Below are positions 27,878-37,241 of a stretch of 64,000 nt of DNA, piece by piece. This stretch comes from JASHUC01 sp963849095. GTDB lineage: Bacteria > Pseudomonadota > Gammaproteobacteria > Steroidobacterales > Steroidobacteraceae. Made by a program: the position numbers and the translations under genes. The DNA is taken from positions 62,001-126,000 of the forward strand of contig CAWKGA010000006.1 of assembly GCA_963849095.1 (NCBI GenBank). The letters are read 5' to 3'. How positions within the stretch are numbered: position 1 is the first letter of the stretch; each line of letters opens with the position of its first letter. The notes under the pieces are model-generated. The model did not search any database. It had not been told where the DNA came from and saw only the letters and a program-made list of their open reading frames with translations.

Positions 27878-29343
27878 TCAGGGCCCTCCGATCAGCTTCG
27901 CGGCCGCCCCGATACCAGTCCGCGAGATAGGGCGGGATGTAGAGACCGAGCACAGCACGATCGCAAGATGCGCGAAGACCGGCAGGAGCGCGGGCGGATG
28001 AGGCAGCCGGCGGGCGCTCGTCTCGCCGAACACCATGGGCTGCACGCGCCGAAGATCGCGGCGAACGCGACGCCGAGCGCCGCGAGCAGAATCGGGACGT
28101 CGCCCAGGGCTGCTCGCGCATGGCGGTCGTGAGGATCAGGAACTCGCTCGCGAACACGCCGAAGGGCGGCATGCCCGAGGATCGCGAGCGTGCCGGTCAT
28201 CAAGCCCCAGCCGACGGTCGGCGAGAGCGTGATCAGCCCGCGAATGTCTCCATGAGCTGCGAGCCCGCCTTCTGGGCCGCGTGGCCGACCGTGAAGAAGA
28301 TCGCGGACTTGGTGAGCGAGTGCACGGTCATGTGCAGCAGCCCCGCGAAGTTCGCGACGGGCCCGCCCATTCCGAACGCGAAGGTGGCGATGCCCATGTG
28401 CTCGATCGAGGAATAGGCGAAGAGGCGCTTCACGTCCCGCTGCCGCCAGAGGGAGAGCGCCGACAGCGCCACCGAGAGCAGCCCGAAGCCCATCAGCATG
28501 CGCGCCGGCAGGGGTGAGTGCAGCGAGCCCTGGACGAGCACCTTGCAGCGCACGACCGCGTAGAGCGCGACGTTGAGGAGGAGGCCGGAGAGCACCGCGG
28601 AGATCGGCGTCGGACCCTCGGCGTGCGCATCGGGCAGCCAGTTGTGCAGCGGCGCGAGGCCGACCTTGGTGCCGTAGCCGACCAGCAGGAACACGAAGGC
28701 CAGCGCGAGCACGGCGGGCTCGAGCTGCGATTTGACGGCGTCGAGGTGCGTCCAGAGCAAGCGCGGTCACGCCCTGCGCGCCGAGCACTCGCTCGGCCGC
28801 GAAGTACAGGAGGATGGTGCCGAAGAGGGCCTGCGCGATGCCGACGCCGCACAGGATGAAGTATTTCCAGCCTGCCTCGAGACTCTGCGGGGTGCGGTAA
28901 AGCGTCACCAGCAGCACGGTCGAGAGGGTCGCCGCCTCCATCGCGACCCAGAGCAGCCCCATGTTGTTGGTGGTCAGTGCGAGCAGCATGGTGAAGCATG
29001 AACAGCTGGTACATGCTGTGGTAAAGCCGCAAGCGTCCCGCCGTGATCGCGCCCGTGCGCCATCTCGATGCGCATGTAGGGCCGCGAGAAGAGCGCGGTG
29101 GTGAGGCCGACGAAGGCCGTGAGCGTCGACCAGGAACACATTGAACGGATCGATGAAGAACTGCTCGTGCGCCGCGAGCAGGTCGCCGTGGCGGATGACG
29201 CGCGCGGTGAGCGCGCACGCGGCGAGGAACGTGCCGAGGCTGAACGCGGCGTTGATCTCGGGCGCATGGCGGCGCGCACCGAGGGACCCGAGCGCGATGC
29301 CCCCCGCGAGGGGAGAGCCGAGCAGCAGCGCGAGCTCGATCAT
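27878..29343 (-). pseudogene. hyfF: Ehr/hydrogenase-4 antiporter-like subunit HyfF (many frameshifts)
   Basis: Proton-pumping-type membrane subunit related to NuoN/NuoM. Readable blocks include LALTTNNMGLLWVAMEAATL, LYRTPQSLEAGWKYFILCGV, GYGTKVGLAPLHNWLPDAHA, SEGPTPISA-like EGPTPISAVLSGLLLNVALY and FAYSSIEHMGIATFAFGMGG, including the key lysine of the KxGLAPLHNWLP helix. I see about ten phase changes (near 29125, 29050, 28985, 28765, 28245, 28180, 28100, 28035, 27960 and 27915). The ATG overlaps the hyfE stop in ATGA. The restored C-terminus would end AAAKLIGGP. Confidence 0.83.
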
Positions 29344-30011
29344 CGCGACTCGCCCTTCAGCGACTCGAGGTGATGGAGGTCGAGGCTGTCGAACTGCTCG
29401 CGGATCTGGAAGAAGAACACCCCGAGCACGAGCACCGCGACGAGCACATCGAGCGCGACGCCGAGCTCGACCACCATCGGCATGCCGTAGGTCGCGCTCA
29501 TCGCCCCGAAGAACAGGCCGTTCTCCATCGAGAGAAACCCCATGACCTGCGACATCGCCTTGCGCCGGGTGATCATCATGAGGAACGCGAGCAGCACGAC
29601 GCTCAAGGCGATGCCGATCGCGCTGCGCGTCGGCGTGCTGGCGAGCTGCGTGATGGGTTGCGCGAGGCCGAACGCGAATACGACGATCAGGATGCCGGCC
29701 AGCATCGTGCCGGAGATGTTGAGCAGCGGCTCGGTGTCCCAGTACACCTCCAGGCGGCGGATCAGCCGGTGCAGCAGCCATGGCAGGAACACGACCTTCA
29801 GGGCGATCGTGAGCGCCGCGGAGAGATACAGGTGGCCCTGCCCCGTGCGCCACGCGAGCAGCAGCGTCGCTGCCGCGAGCACGGCGCCCTGCACGGCGAG
29901 CAGATTCACGAGGGTCACGATGCGCCGCTGCGAGAGCATGGCGAACGAGAGCAGCAGGAGGAGCGCGGCGCAGGCGTCGAGCAGCTGCAGATCGAAGGGA
30001 ACGCGGGCCAT
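29340..30011 (-). CDS. hyfE: Ehr/hydrogenase-4 membrane subunit HyfE (NuoK-like)
   Basis: A 223-residue intact membrane protein with about seven hydrophobic segments, among them LLLLLSFAMLSQRRIVTLVN, LYLSAALTIALKVVFLPWLL and LLAFLMMITRRKAMSQVMGF, followed by LSMENGLFFGAMSATYGMPM, which carries the conserved membrane Glu of NuoK-type subunits. This is the only gene of the six-gene complex without a break in this sequence. It follows hyfC and overlaps hyfF by four bases. Confidence 0.88.
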   Translation of the reverse strand: MARVPFDLQLLDACAALLLLLSFAMLSQRRIVTLVNLLAVQGAVLAAATLLLAWRTGQGHLYLSAALTIALKVVFLPWLLHRLIRRLEVYWDTEPLLNISGTMLAGILIVVFAFGLAQPITQLASTPTRSAIGIALSVVLLAFLMMITRRKAMSQVMGFLSMENGLFFGAMSATYGMPMVVELGVALDVLVAVLVLGVFFFQIREQFDSLDLHHLESLKGESR

Positions 30012-30017
30012 GTGCCT

Positions 30018-30968
30018 TCAAGCACCTCAGGAGGACGTGCACCAGGAGCCCGAGCACCGCGAACAGGAAAGCGGTCGCCAGGAACTCCGGCGCGCGCATG
30101 ACGCGCAGCTTCGCCGACACGGTCTCGATCAGCGGCGAGCCCGCGCCCGCGATGCGAGCTTCACCGCGAGCACCGGAATGGACAGGACGAGCGCCACCGG
30201 CCCGATCTGCCCCGTCGCCACGCCCCAGGGAATGAAGAGCGCGAAGCCGATGCAGGCGTAGTTGAAGAGCTGAGCGCCGCCGCCCACTCCATCAGCGCGA
30301 GATGCCTCGCCGAGTACTCGAGGAGCATCGCCTCGTGGATCATCGTCAGCTCGAGATGCGTCGCCGGGTTATCCACCGGGATGCGCGCGTTCTCGGCAAG
30401 CAGCACGAGCGTGAAGGCGACAGCGGTGAACGCGAGGCTCGGGTTGAGGCGCGAGCGTCTGGGTGGCGAGGTGCTCCGAGATGGCCGGCAGCGCGGTCGT
30501 CGCGGAGATGAGCGAGGCGACGAAGATGACCATCAGCAGCGCCGGCTCCGCGAGGAAGCCGACCATCATCTCGCGCCGCGCGCCGAGCGTGCCGAACGCC
30601 GTGCCGACGTCCATCGCGGCGAGCGCGAGGAACACGCGCGCCGTCGCGAACAGGCCGACGAGCGCGATGGCGTCTGCCGCGGCGACGAGCGGCAGCCGGG
30701 TGCCCATCGACGGGATGATGCCCGCGGCCACGACCATCATGCGAAGACGATGTAGGGCGCCGCGCGGAACAGCGGGGAGGCGTTCTCGGCGAGCACGGCG
30801 TCCTTGTCGAAAGAGCTTGCGGATGTTCCGGTACGGCAACCAGGGGCTCGGCGCGCGGCGGTTCGCGAGCCATGCGCGGCACTGGTTGACCCAGCCGAGG
30901 AACAGGGGTGCCGCAGCGAGCGCGACGCCAATCTCGAGAACCTGCGTGACGAGCTCGACGGGCCTCAT
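30018..30968 (-). pseudogene. hyfC: Ehr/hydrogenase-4 membrane subunit HyfC (NuoH-like, frameshifted)
   Basis: Membrane anchor related to NuoH and HycD. Blocks: LEIGVALAAAPLFLGWVNQC, LPYRNIRKLF, DKDAVLAENASPLFRAAPYI, GIIPSMGTRLPLVAAADAIA, VFLALAAMDVGTAFGTLGAR and ENARIPVDNPATHLELTMIH (the NuoH-type acidic quinone-channel motif). Phase changes are near 30805 (extra C), 30735, 30455 (extra C), 30280 and 30150. The start at ATG 30968 overlaps the hyfB stop. The exact 3' end is uncertain because of a final shift near 30030; I give the first plausible stop before hyfE. Confidence 0.82.
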
Positions 30969-32984
30969 GAGGCGAGCGCCAGCGCGAGCAGCACGATGCA
31001 GCGTCACGAAGCTGTACAGCAGATACACCGCGATGCGGCCCTGCTGCAGGACGGCCGCGGCATCGGCGAGCCGCTGCACGACCCGGCCGAGCGGCTCGTA
31101 GAGGCCTCGCCAGACCGGTCCGCGATGGCGATCCGATAGCGAGGCGCGCGGTCGAACGGCGCCGGCAGCTCCCGCTCGATCTGGAAAAAGGACTGGAAGA
31201 TGTTGCGGATCGGCTGGCCGAAGCCCTCCGCCGTGTCCTGCGTCCGCGCGCTCGTCGCGCCAAAGCCGCAGTCCCACGCCGGGCGCCCGCCGCACGCGCC
31301 GGTGGTAGAGCAGCCGCACGGCGAGCACGGCGAGCGCGACCACAATCGCGCTCGCCATCAAGACGACGAGCGGCCCGTAGGAGACCTGCCGCAGGGGCAC
31401 GGGGGCGAGCAGCCACCAGGAAGCGCTCTGCCGCGGAATGGAGGCGCCGGTGAGCTGCCGCGTCACGGCCGCGAGCGCGGAGACGACCGGCACCGGCGCG
31501 AGCCCGAGCAGGACACAGCCCGCCGCGAGCCACGCGAGCCCGATGCGCTCGAGCAGACCGCAATCCCGCGCGCGCGAGCGAGAGCGCTCTCGCGCGGCCG
31601 GCCGAGGAAGATGACGCCGAAGAACTTCACCATGACGTACCCCGCGAGCGCCGCGCAGAGCGCGACCAGCGCCGCGCCCATGGGAATCAGCAGGTTGACG
31701 AACGAGTGCGGGATCTGGTCGGCGAACAGGAACGACTGCAGCAGCAGCCACTCGGAGACGAAGCCGTTGAGCGGCGGGAGTCCCGCGAGGGCGAGCGCGC
31801 CGATGAGCGAGAGTCAGGCCACCCAGGGCATGCGGTGGATGAGCCCGCCCAGGCGCCCGAGGTTGCGCTCGCCCGTCGCGTGCAGCACGGCGCCGGTGCC
31901 GAGAAACAGCAGGCTCTTCATCATCGCGTGGTTGAGGCAGTGATAGAGCGTCGCGGCGAGCGCGAGCGCCGCGAGGGCCTGCATGCCGGCCCCGAGGAAG
32001 ACAACGGCGAGCCCGAATCCAGTGAACACGAGCCCGAGGTTCTCGATCGAGGAATAGGCGAGGAGCCGCTTCATGTCCGTTTGCACGGCCGCGAAGACCG
32101 CCCCGTAGAGCGCGGTGAGCAGACCGGCGGCGAGCGCCACGAGCCCCCACCACCACACGGGATGGCCGAGCAGGTCGAACGTCACGCGCAGGATCCCGTA
32201 CACGGCGGTCTTGAGCATCACGCCGCTCATCAGCGCGGAGACGGGAGAGGGAGCGGCCGGATGGGCTTCCGGCAACCACACGTGCAGCGGAACGATCCCC
32301 GCCTTGGCGCCAAAGCCGGCGAGAGCGAGCAGGAATGCGCCGGCCGCCCAGGGCGGACTCAAGCGCGCCCCCCGCATCGCATCGAAGGTGAAGCGCCAGC
32401 TGCCGCCCTGCAGGATGCCGAAGCAGAGCAGGATGCAGATCGCGCCCAAGTGGGCGATCAGCAGATAGAGGAAGCCGGCGCGGCGGATCTCGGGGATGCG
32501 GTGCTGCGTCGTGACCAGGAAGTACGAGGAGACGCGCCATCGACTCCCAGGCGACCATGAACCCGTAGGCGTCATCCGCCAGCAGCACGAGCCCCATGCT
32601 CGCGAGAAACAGGTGGTACTGCAGGCACAGCAGCCCGGGCGCCGTGCCCTCTCCCTCGCGGAAGTAGCCGCCCGCGAACAGCGAAACGCCGGCCGAGGCG
32701 GCGCCGAGCAGCAGCAGGAAGCTGCTCGCGAGCGCATCGAGCCGCAGGTGGAACGGTAGGTCCGGCAATCCGATCGGCAGGGTGAGCCGCTCGGTGGCGC
32801 CGCTCACGAGACTTGAGGCCGCGACCGCCGCGAGAGCCGCCCCGAGCAACGCGCCGACCGGGAACAGGGTGCGCCCCGCGAAACGCACGCTCGCGGGCCG
32901 CAGGAGCCCCGCGGCGCCCACGGCGATCCACCCGGCGAGCAAGGCGACGCAGGCTGTGAGGGGCGATGGGAGACTTGCGATCAC
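30965..32984 (-). pseudogene. hyfB: Ehr/hydrogenase-4 antiporter-like subunit HyfB (NuoL-like; frameshifts and an internal TGA)
   Basis: Large antiporter-type membrane subunit, first gene of the complex, starting at GTG 32984. Blocks: LASMGLVLLADDAYGFMVAW, FLLALAGFGAKAGIVPLHVW (key lysine), EAHPAAPSPVSALMSGVMLK, LLAYSSIENLGLVFTGFG, CLNHAMMKSLLFLGTGAVLH and LAGLPPLNGFVSEWLLLQ. Breaks are near 32540 (extra C), 31580, 31300 (extra G), 31105 (lost G) and 31000 (extra C). In addition an in-frame TGA at 31816-31814 follows MPWVA while the same phase continues with LSLIGALALAGLPP, the only apparent nonsense codon I found in the broken operons. Confidence 0.83.
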
Positions 32985-33047
32985 GCGTGCGAGCTGCCGG
33001 GGCGGACCCGCGGAGCCGATCGTCGCCCGCGATGTTCCAGTTCAATG

Positions 33048-33071
33048 TGCATCGTATTATCATGCGATGCA
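33048..33071. promoter_or_regulatory. Inverted repeat in the hyfB/RHH divergent region
   Basis: TGCATCG (33048-33054) and CGATGCA (33065-33071) form 7-bp arms with a 10-base AT-rich spacer. The right arm covers the start codon of the ribbon-helix-helix gene, and the whole lies in the 82 bases before the Ehr operon. It is a natural candidate for an operator bound by that protein, controlling both directions. Confidence 0.5.
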
Positions 33072-33312
33072 TCTCAAATGTGAAGCGAGTCCTGCAGCGT
33101 GGCGCTCGAAGATCCGCACGTCCCGTCTCACGATCCTCATCGACCCGCGCAAGAAGGCGGTTTTCGAGCGGCTGTGCGCCGAGGAGGACACGACGCCCTC
33201 GCAGGTGGTGCGCCGCCTCATCCGCGGTTACATCGAGGAGAAGCTCGGCAAGCCCTGGCGGCCCGAGGAGGTGCCCATTCCCCCGCGCAGGCGCACCTCG
33301 AAGCAGCGGTGA
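33067..33312 (+). CDS. Ribbon-helix-helix (CopG-like) DNA-binding protein
   Basis: An 81-residue basic protein. RTSRLTILIDPRKKAVFERL then EEDTTPSQVVRRLIRGYIEE has the strand-helix-helix pattern of RHH regulators, with the turn at TTPSQVV. A proline/arginine tail follows. It is divergent from the Ehr operon, with a palindrome over its start. No toxin gene follows: its 3' end overlaps the convergent rlmKL by 85 bases. A local regulator is more likely than an antitoxin. Confidence 0.72.
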   Translation: MHLKCEASPAAWRSKIRTSRLTILIDPRKKAVFERLCAEEDTTPSQVVRRLIRGYIEEKLGKPWRPEEVPIPPRRRTSKQR

Positions 33313-35453
33313 ATGCGCGGATTGCGCTCGAAGTCGGGTGGAATGGTCGCCGCGGAGATGTCCCGCACGTCGTAGCGCTCCGGCAGCGACTCCTCGAGCC
33401 GGAAGCGCTGCGCGTTGGTGGAAAAGACAATGACGCCCTCGGGGGCGAGTAGCCGGGCACAGGCATCGAGCAGCGCCGGATGATCGCGCCCCACGTCGAG
33501 CACGCCCTGCATGCGTTTCGAGTTGGAGAAGGTCGGCGGATCGAGAAAGATCAAGTCGTACCGCTCTGCGGCGCGAGCGCCGTCGTGCAGCCATTCGCGG
33601 CAGTCCGCCTGCACGGCCGAGTGCTGCGGGCCGGCGAGCCCATTGAGCGACAGATTGCGCTGCGCCCATTCGAGATAGGTTCGAGACAGATCGACTGACG
33701 TCGTCGATGCCGCTCCGCCCGCTGCGGCATACACGGTCGCGGCTCCGGTATACGCGAAGAGATTCAAGAATCGCTTGCCCTGCGAGCGCTCCCGCAGCCG
33801 CGCGCGGGTCGGCCGGTGATCGAGGAACAGGCCGGTATCGAGATAGTCGTCGAAGTTCACCTGGAATTTGAGCCCCCCCTCCGCGACGACGTGCAGGCGC
33901 GCTTGCTCGTCCACTTTCCCGTACTGCTCGCCGCGCCGCGTCTTGCGCCGCGTCCGCGCGCGAACGCGCTCCGGGGGAACGCCCGTGACTCCCGGCAGGG
34001 TCGCGAGGACCTCGCCCCGCCGCCTGTGCACGGCCTCGGGCTCGATATCGGCCGGGGCGGCGTACTCCTGCACATAGAGCCAGAGCTGCTCCGGCCCGGG
34101 CCCGGCGGTACGGTACAGATCGATGGCAAAGGCATACTCGGGCATGTCGGCATCGTAGAGCCGGTAGCACGAGATCCCGGCCCGCTCCGCCCACTTCCCG
34201 AGGCGCTTGAGATTCTTGCCGAGGCGGTTGCCGAACATCCGCGCGCCCTCAGTCTCGGCGAGGCTCGAGTCGCGCCTCGACAGTCGTCCGGGCTCGCGCA
34301 GACTCTCCTCCACCACCTTCATGCGCAACAGACGGCACTCGATGGCCCCGTTCCAGAGGGTGTGAGTGCGGTGAGCTCTGATTCCGAGCTCCAAGCCGAG
34401 CTCGGGCGCGCCGGTGAGCACGGCGGCATCCCACCCCTGAAACCGCTCGCGCAGCACGACGCCGAGCTCGCGGTGCACACTGCGCGCGGACTCCCGATCG
34501 GCGAGCCGCACCCCGTACGGTGGATTGGTGCAGAACAACCCGGACGGGGGGGATTCGAGCGGCCGTGCCTCGCCGAGCGGCCGCACGTCGAACCGCACCA
34601 GCGAGGCGACGCCGGCCCGCTCGGCGTTGCGCTGCGCCATGCGAATCGCGCGCGTATCGTGATCCTGCCCACGAATCATCGGCTCCTCGCCGAAGCCCGT
34701 CCGAATCCTTGCCTCGGCGGCCTCGCGCACCGCGCTCCAGAGCGCCGCATCGTGGCCGAGCCAGCCGAGAAAGCCGAAATACTCCCGGCGCCGTCCCGGC
34801 GCCATGCCGGCCGCAATCATCGCCGCCTCGATCGGGAGCGTTCCCGATCCACAGAGCGGATCGAGGAACTCGGCGCCGGCGGCGGCGAGATCGCCCCAGC
34901 CCGCGCGCAACAGCATCCCGGCTGCGACGTTCTCTTTGAGGGGGGCCTCGCCGGCATCGGCCCGGTAGCCGCGGCGGTGCAGGCTCTCACCGGACAGGTC
35001 GAGCGCCAGCGTGATGCGCGTACCGCTCGCATGGGCGTGCAGCCGCACGCTCGGGCGCTCGCGCGCCACATCGGGCCTGAACCCGGCCCGCTCCCGCAGG
35101 GCATCGCACACAGCGTCCTTCAGCTTCAACGCGCCGAAATGAGTGTGTGTGATCGTCGGGTGCCGCCCGGTGAAGTCGCACGCAATCGTGGCCCCCGGGC
35201 CGATGTGCTGCGACCAGTCGAGCGCCCGGGCCTCGCGATGGAGCTGATCCGCATCCGAGGCCTCGAAGCGAACGAGCTCGAGCAGGATCCGGTTCGCGAT
35301 GCGAGAACCCAAGCAGGCGCGATAGGCCGCCTCGAGCGTGCCGCGAAAGGCGACACCGGTCGAGCGCTCGCGCACGTCTACCGCGCCGAGTCCTTCGAGC
35401 TCGGAGGCGAGGAGGTCGGCGAGACCGCGTGGGGCGCTCGCCATGAACGTCAT
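33228..35453 (-). CDS. rlmKL: Bifunctional 23S rRNA methyltransferase RlmKL
   Basis: A fused enzyme of about 741 residues methylating 23S rRNA at G2445 (N2, RlmL part) and G2069 (N7, RlmK part). The N-terminal THUMP region (ITHTHFGALKLKDAVCDALR) precedes the first methyltransferase with DPLCGSGTLPIEAAMIA and the NPPYG motif; the second has FLNLFAYTGAATVYAA, SVDLSRTYLEWAQRNL and LDPPTFSNSKRM. I start at ATG 35453 (MTFMASAPRGLADLL); an ATG at 35525 would add an unusual leader. The C-terminus runs some 22 residues past the usual HRCFEVRL end and overlaps the RHH gene antisense. The fusion is typical of Gammaproteobacteria. Confidence 0.9.
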   Translation of the reverse strand: MTFMASAPRGLADLLASELEGLGAVDVRERSTGVAFRGTLEAAYRACLGSRIANRILLELVRFEASDADQLHREARALDWSQHIGPGATIACDFTGRHPTITHTHFGALKLKDAVCDALRERAGFRPDVARERPSVRLHAHASGTRITLALDLSGESLHRRGYRADAGEAPLKENVAAGMLLRAGWGDLAAAGAEFLDPLCGSGTLPIEAAMIAAGMAPGRRREYFGFLGWLGHDAALWSAVREAAEARIRTGFGEEPMIRGQDHDTRAIRMAQRNAERAGVASLVRFDVRPLGEARPLESPPSGLFCTNPPYGVRLADRESARSVHRELGVVLRERFQGWDAAVLTGAPELGLELGIRAHRTHTLWNGAIECRLLRMKVVEESLREPGRLSRRDSSLAETEGARMFGNRLGKNLKRLGKWAERAGISCYRLYDADMPEYAFAIDLYRTAGPGPEQLWLYVQEYAAPADIEPEAVHRRRGEVLATLPGVTGVPPERVRARTRRKTRRGEQYGKVDEQARLHVVAEGGLKFQVNFDDYLDTGLFLDHRPTRARLRERSQGKRFLNLFAYTGAATVYAAAGGAASTTSVDLSRTYLEWAQRNLSLNGLAGPQHSAVQADCREWLHDGARAAERYDLIFLDPPTFSNSKRMQGVLDVGRDHPALLDACARLLAPEGVIVFSTNAQRFRLEESLPERYDVRDISAATIPPDFERNPRIHRCFEVRLRGGMGTSSGRQGLPSFSSM

Positions 35454-35553
35454 CAGCTCGGGGCTCTGGGGCACTCGTCGATTGTAACCGTACGAGTAGT
35501 CAAGAAGCGGGCGGTTGCTTATCATTCGAGGTCCTCTAGCCGAGCCTCAAGCC

Positions 35554-36864
35554 ATGTCGAATGCACCAGCCCTCGATGCCTTTTGGATGCCGTTCACCGC
35601 CAACCGCCAGTTCAAGGCCAAGCCGCGGATCCTCGCGAAGGCCTCCGGTATGCACTACTGGACCCCGGACGGCCGGCAGATACTCGACGCCGTCGCGGGC
35701 CTGTGGTGCGTCAACGCGGGGCACGGTCGCCCCGAGATCAAGGAGGCCGTGGCCCGGCAGCTCGAGACGCTCGACTACGCGCCCCCCTTTCAAATGGGAC
35801 ATCCCGGGGCGTTCGAGCTCGCGAACCGCGTGACGGAGATCGCGCCGGCGGGTCTCGACCATGTCTTCTTCGTGAACTCCGGCTCCGAGGCCGTCGACAC
35901 GGCGCTCAAGATCGCGATCGGCTACCACCGCGTGCGCGGCGAGGCGGCGCGCACCCGCCTGATCGGGCGCGAGCGCGCCTACAACGGCGTGGGATTCGGC
36001 GGTATCTCCGTCGGCGGCATCGCGCCGAACCGCAAGATGTGGTCCGGCGCGATGCTCCCCGGCGTCGATCATCTGCCTCACACGCACGACATTGCGAGGA
36101 ACGCCTTTTCGCGCGGCCTGCCGGAGCACGGCGCGAACCTCGCCGACGAGCTCGAGCGCATCGTGACGCTCCACGATGCGTCGACCATCGCTGCGGTCAT
36201 CGTCGAGCCGATCGCAGGCTCGACCGGAGTGCTGCTTCCGCCGCGCGGCTACCTGAAGCGCCTGCGCGAGATTTGCGACCGTCACGGCATTCTCCTCATC
36301 TTCGACGAGGTGATCACCGGCTTCGGGCGCACCGGCTCGCCCTTCGCCGCCGAGGAGCTCGGCGTGATCCCCGACCTCATCACCTGCGCGAAGGGGCTCA
36401 CCAATGGCTGCGTGCCGATGGGCGGGGTGATCGTGAAGAAGGGTGTCCACGATGCCTTCATGCAGGGGCCGGACGGCATCGAGCTGTTCCACGGCTACAC
36501 CTATTCCGCGCATCCCGTGGCCTGCGCGGCGGGCATCGCAACGCTCGAGATCTATCGGCGCGAGGGCCTGCTCACGCGCGCAAAGTCGCTGTCGAAGGCC
36601 TGGGAGGACGCCGCGCACTCGCTGCGAGGAGCGCCGCACGTCATCGACATTCGCAACTACGGACTGATCCTCGGCCTGGAGCTCGAGCCCCTGCCGGGCA
36701 AGGTGGGCGCTCGCGGCTTCGACGTCTTCCTCAAGTGCTTCGAGCGCGGCGTGCTCGTGCGGCAGACCGGAGACATCATTGCCCTCTCTCCGCCGCTCAT
36801 CATCGAGCAGGCGCAGATCGAGCAGATCTTCGAAACGCTGAGGTCCGTGCTGCGCGGCGCTTGA
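35554..36864 (+). CDS. Class III aminotransferase, beta-alanine/omega-amino acid:pyruvate type
   Basis: A 436-residue PLP enzyme. Marks: FWMPFTANRQFKAKPRIL, GLWCVNAGHGRPEI, FFVNSGSEAVDTALKIA, AVIVEPIAGSTGV, LLIFDEVITGFGRTG, the PLP lysine in LITCAKGLTNGCVPMG, and LFHGYTYSAHPVACAAG. The N-terminus is that of beta-alanine:pyruvate aminotransferases (AptA type). It stands alone, divergent from rlmKL. Possible substrates include beta-alanine, GABA or putrescine-derived amines, which would fit the polyamine genes in this window, but that link is inference. Confidence 0.87.
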   Translation: MSNAPALDAFWMPFTANRQFKAKPRILAKASGMHYWTPDGRQILDAVAGLWCVNAGHGRPEIKEAVARQLETLDYAPPFQMGHPGAFELANRVTEIAPAGLDHVFFVNSGSEAVDTALKIAIGYHRVRGEAARTRLIGRERAYNGVGFGGISVGGIAPNRKMWSGAMLPGVDHLPHTHDIARNAFSRGLPEHGANLADELERIVTLHDASTIAAVIVEPIAGSTGVLLPPRGYLKRLREICDRHGILLIFDEVITGFGRTGSPFAAEELGVIPDLITCAKGLTNGCVPMGGVIVKKGVHDAFMQGPDGIELFHGYTYSAHPVACAAGIATLEIYRREGLLTRAKSLSKAWEDAAHSLRGAPHVIDIRNYGLILGLELEPLPGKVGARGFDVFLKCFERGVLVRQTGDIIALSPPLIIEQAQIEQIFETLRSVLRGA

Positions 36865-36883
36865 GTCCGCTGCGCGCCGGCCG

Positions 36884-37156
36884 TCACACGCCCCGGCTCC
36901 GAGCGCGCGGCGGCACGCAGTCCTTGTCGAAGGCAAGCCGCTCCAGACGCTGAAGGAGATTGCGCGCCTGGTCCCGCGTGCACACTCCCGACTCCACACA
37001 GATCTTGAGTCCGCCGCCAACGTGCGTCGCGAGCGCCGCGATCACGGCGACTGCCGAGTAGCGCGCCGCGAGCTTGGGCAGAATGCCGTTGAGATCGACC
37101 GTGCAGTCGAGAAGCTGCTGATCGAACAGCTCCTCCGGATCCGATGAGGGGGACAT
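36884..37156 (-). CDS. Conserved hypothetical small protein
   Basis: A 90-residue protein starting at ATG 37156 (MSPSSDPEELFDQQLLD); an in-frame start at 37225 is also open. It is probably helical (LNGILPKLAARYSAVAVIAA, RDQARNLLQRLERLAFDKDC) and has three cysteines. No family was recognised. It is divergent from the XRE regulator, which might control it. Confidence 0.45.
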   Translation of the reverse strand: MSPSSDPEELFDQQLLDCTVDLNGILPKLAARYSAVAVIAALATHVGGGLKICVESGVCTRDQARNLLQRLERLAFDKDCVPPRARSRGV

Positions 37157-37241
37157 GGCGACGCCTCCGATGCGTTGAAACCCATCGGTAGGATATATCC
37201 CGTGGACTCTCTCCCTCAACCGCATCGATGATCGCGGTGCG

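Noticed and set aside
31814..31816. Selenocysteine at the in-frame TGA of hyfB
   Set aside because: The position is a membrane loop where relatives are not expected to have Cys, no selenocysteine hairpin was evident, and the gene has several other breaks.
25717..32984. An active hydrogen-evolving hydrogenase-4 or formate hydrogenlyase
   Set aside because: Both cysteine pairs that hold nickel and iron are absent from the large subunit, and no HyfA, HyfH or formate dehydrogenase gene is present.
33067..33312. Type II toxin-antitoxin pair led by the RHH gene
   Set aside because: No toxin-like ORF follows; the downstream DNA is the 3' end of rlmKL on the other strand.
33816..36953. Rightward open frame of 1045 codons
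   Set aside because: It runs antisense through rlmKL and out of phase with the aminotransferase. The composition is the Arg/Ala/Pro-rich pattern of shadow frames in GC-rich DNA and it has no motifs.
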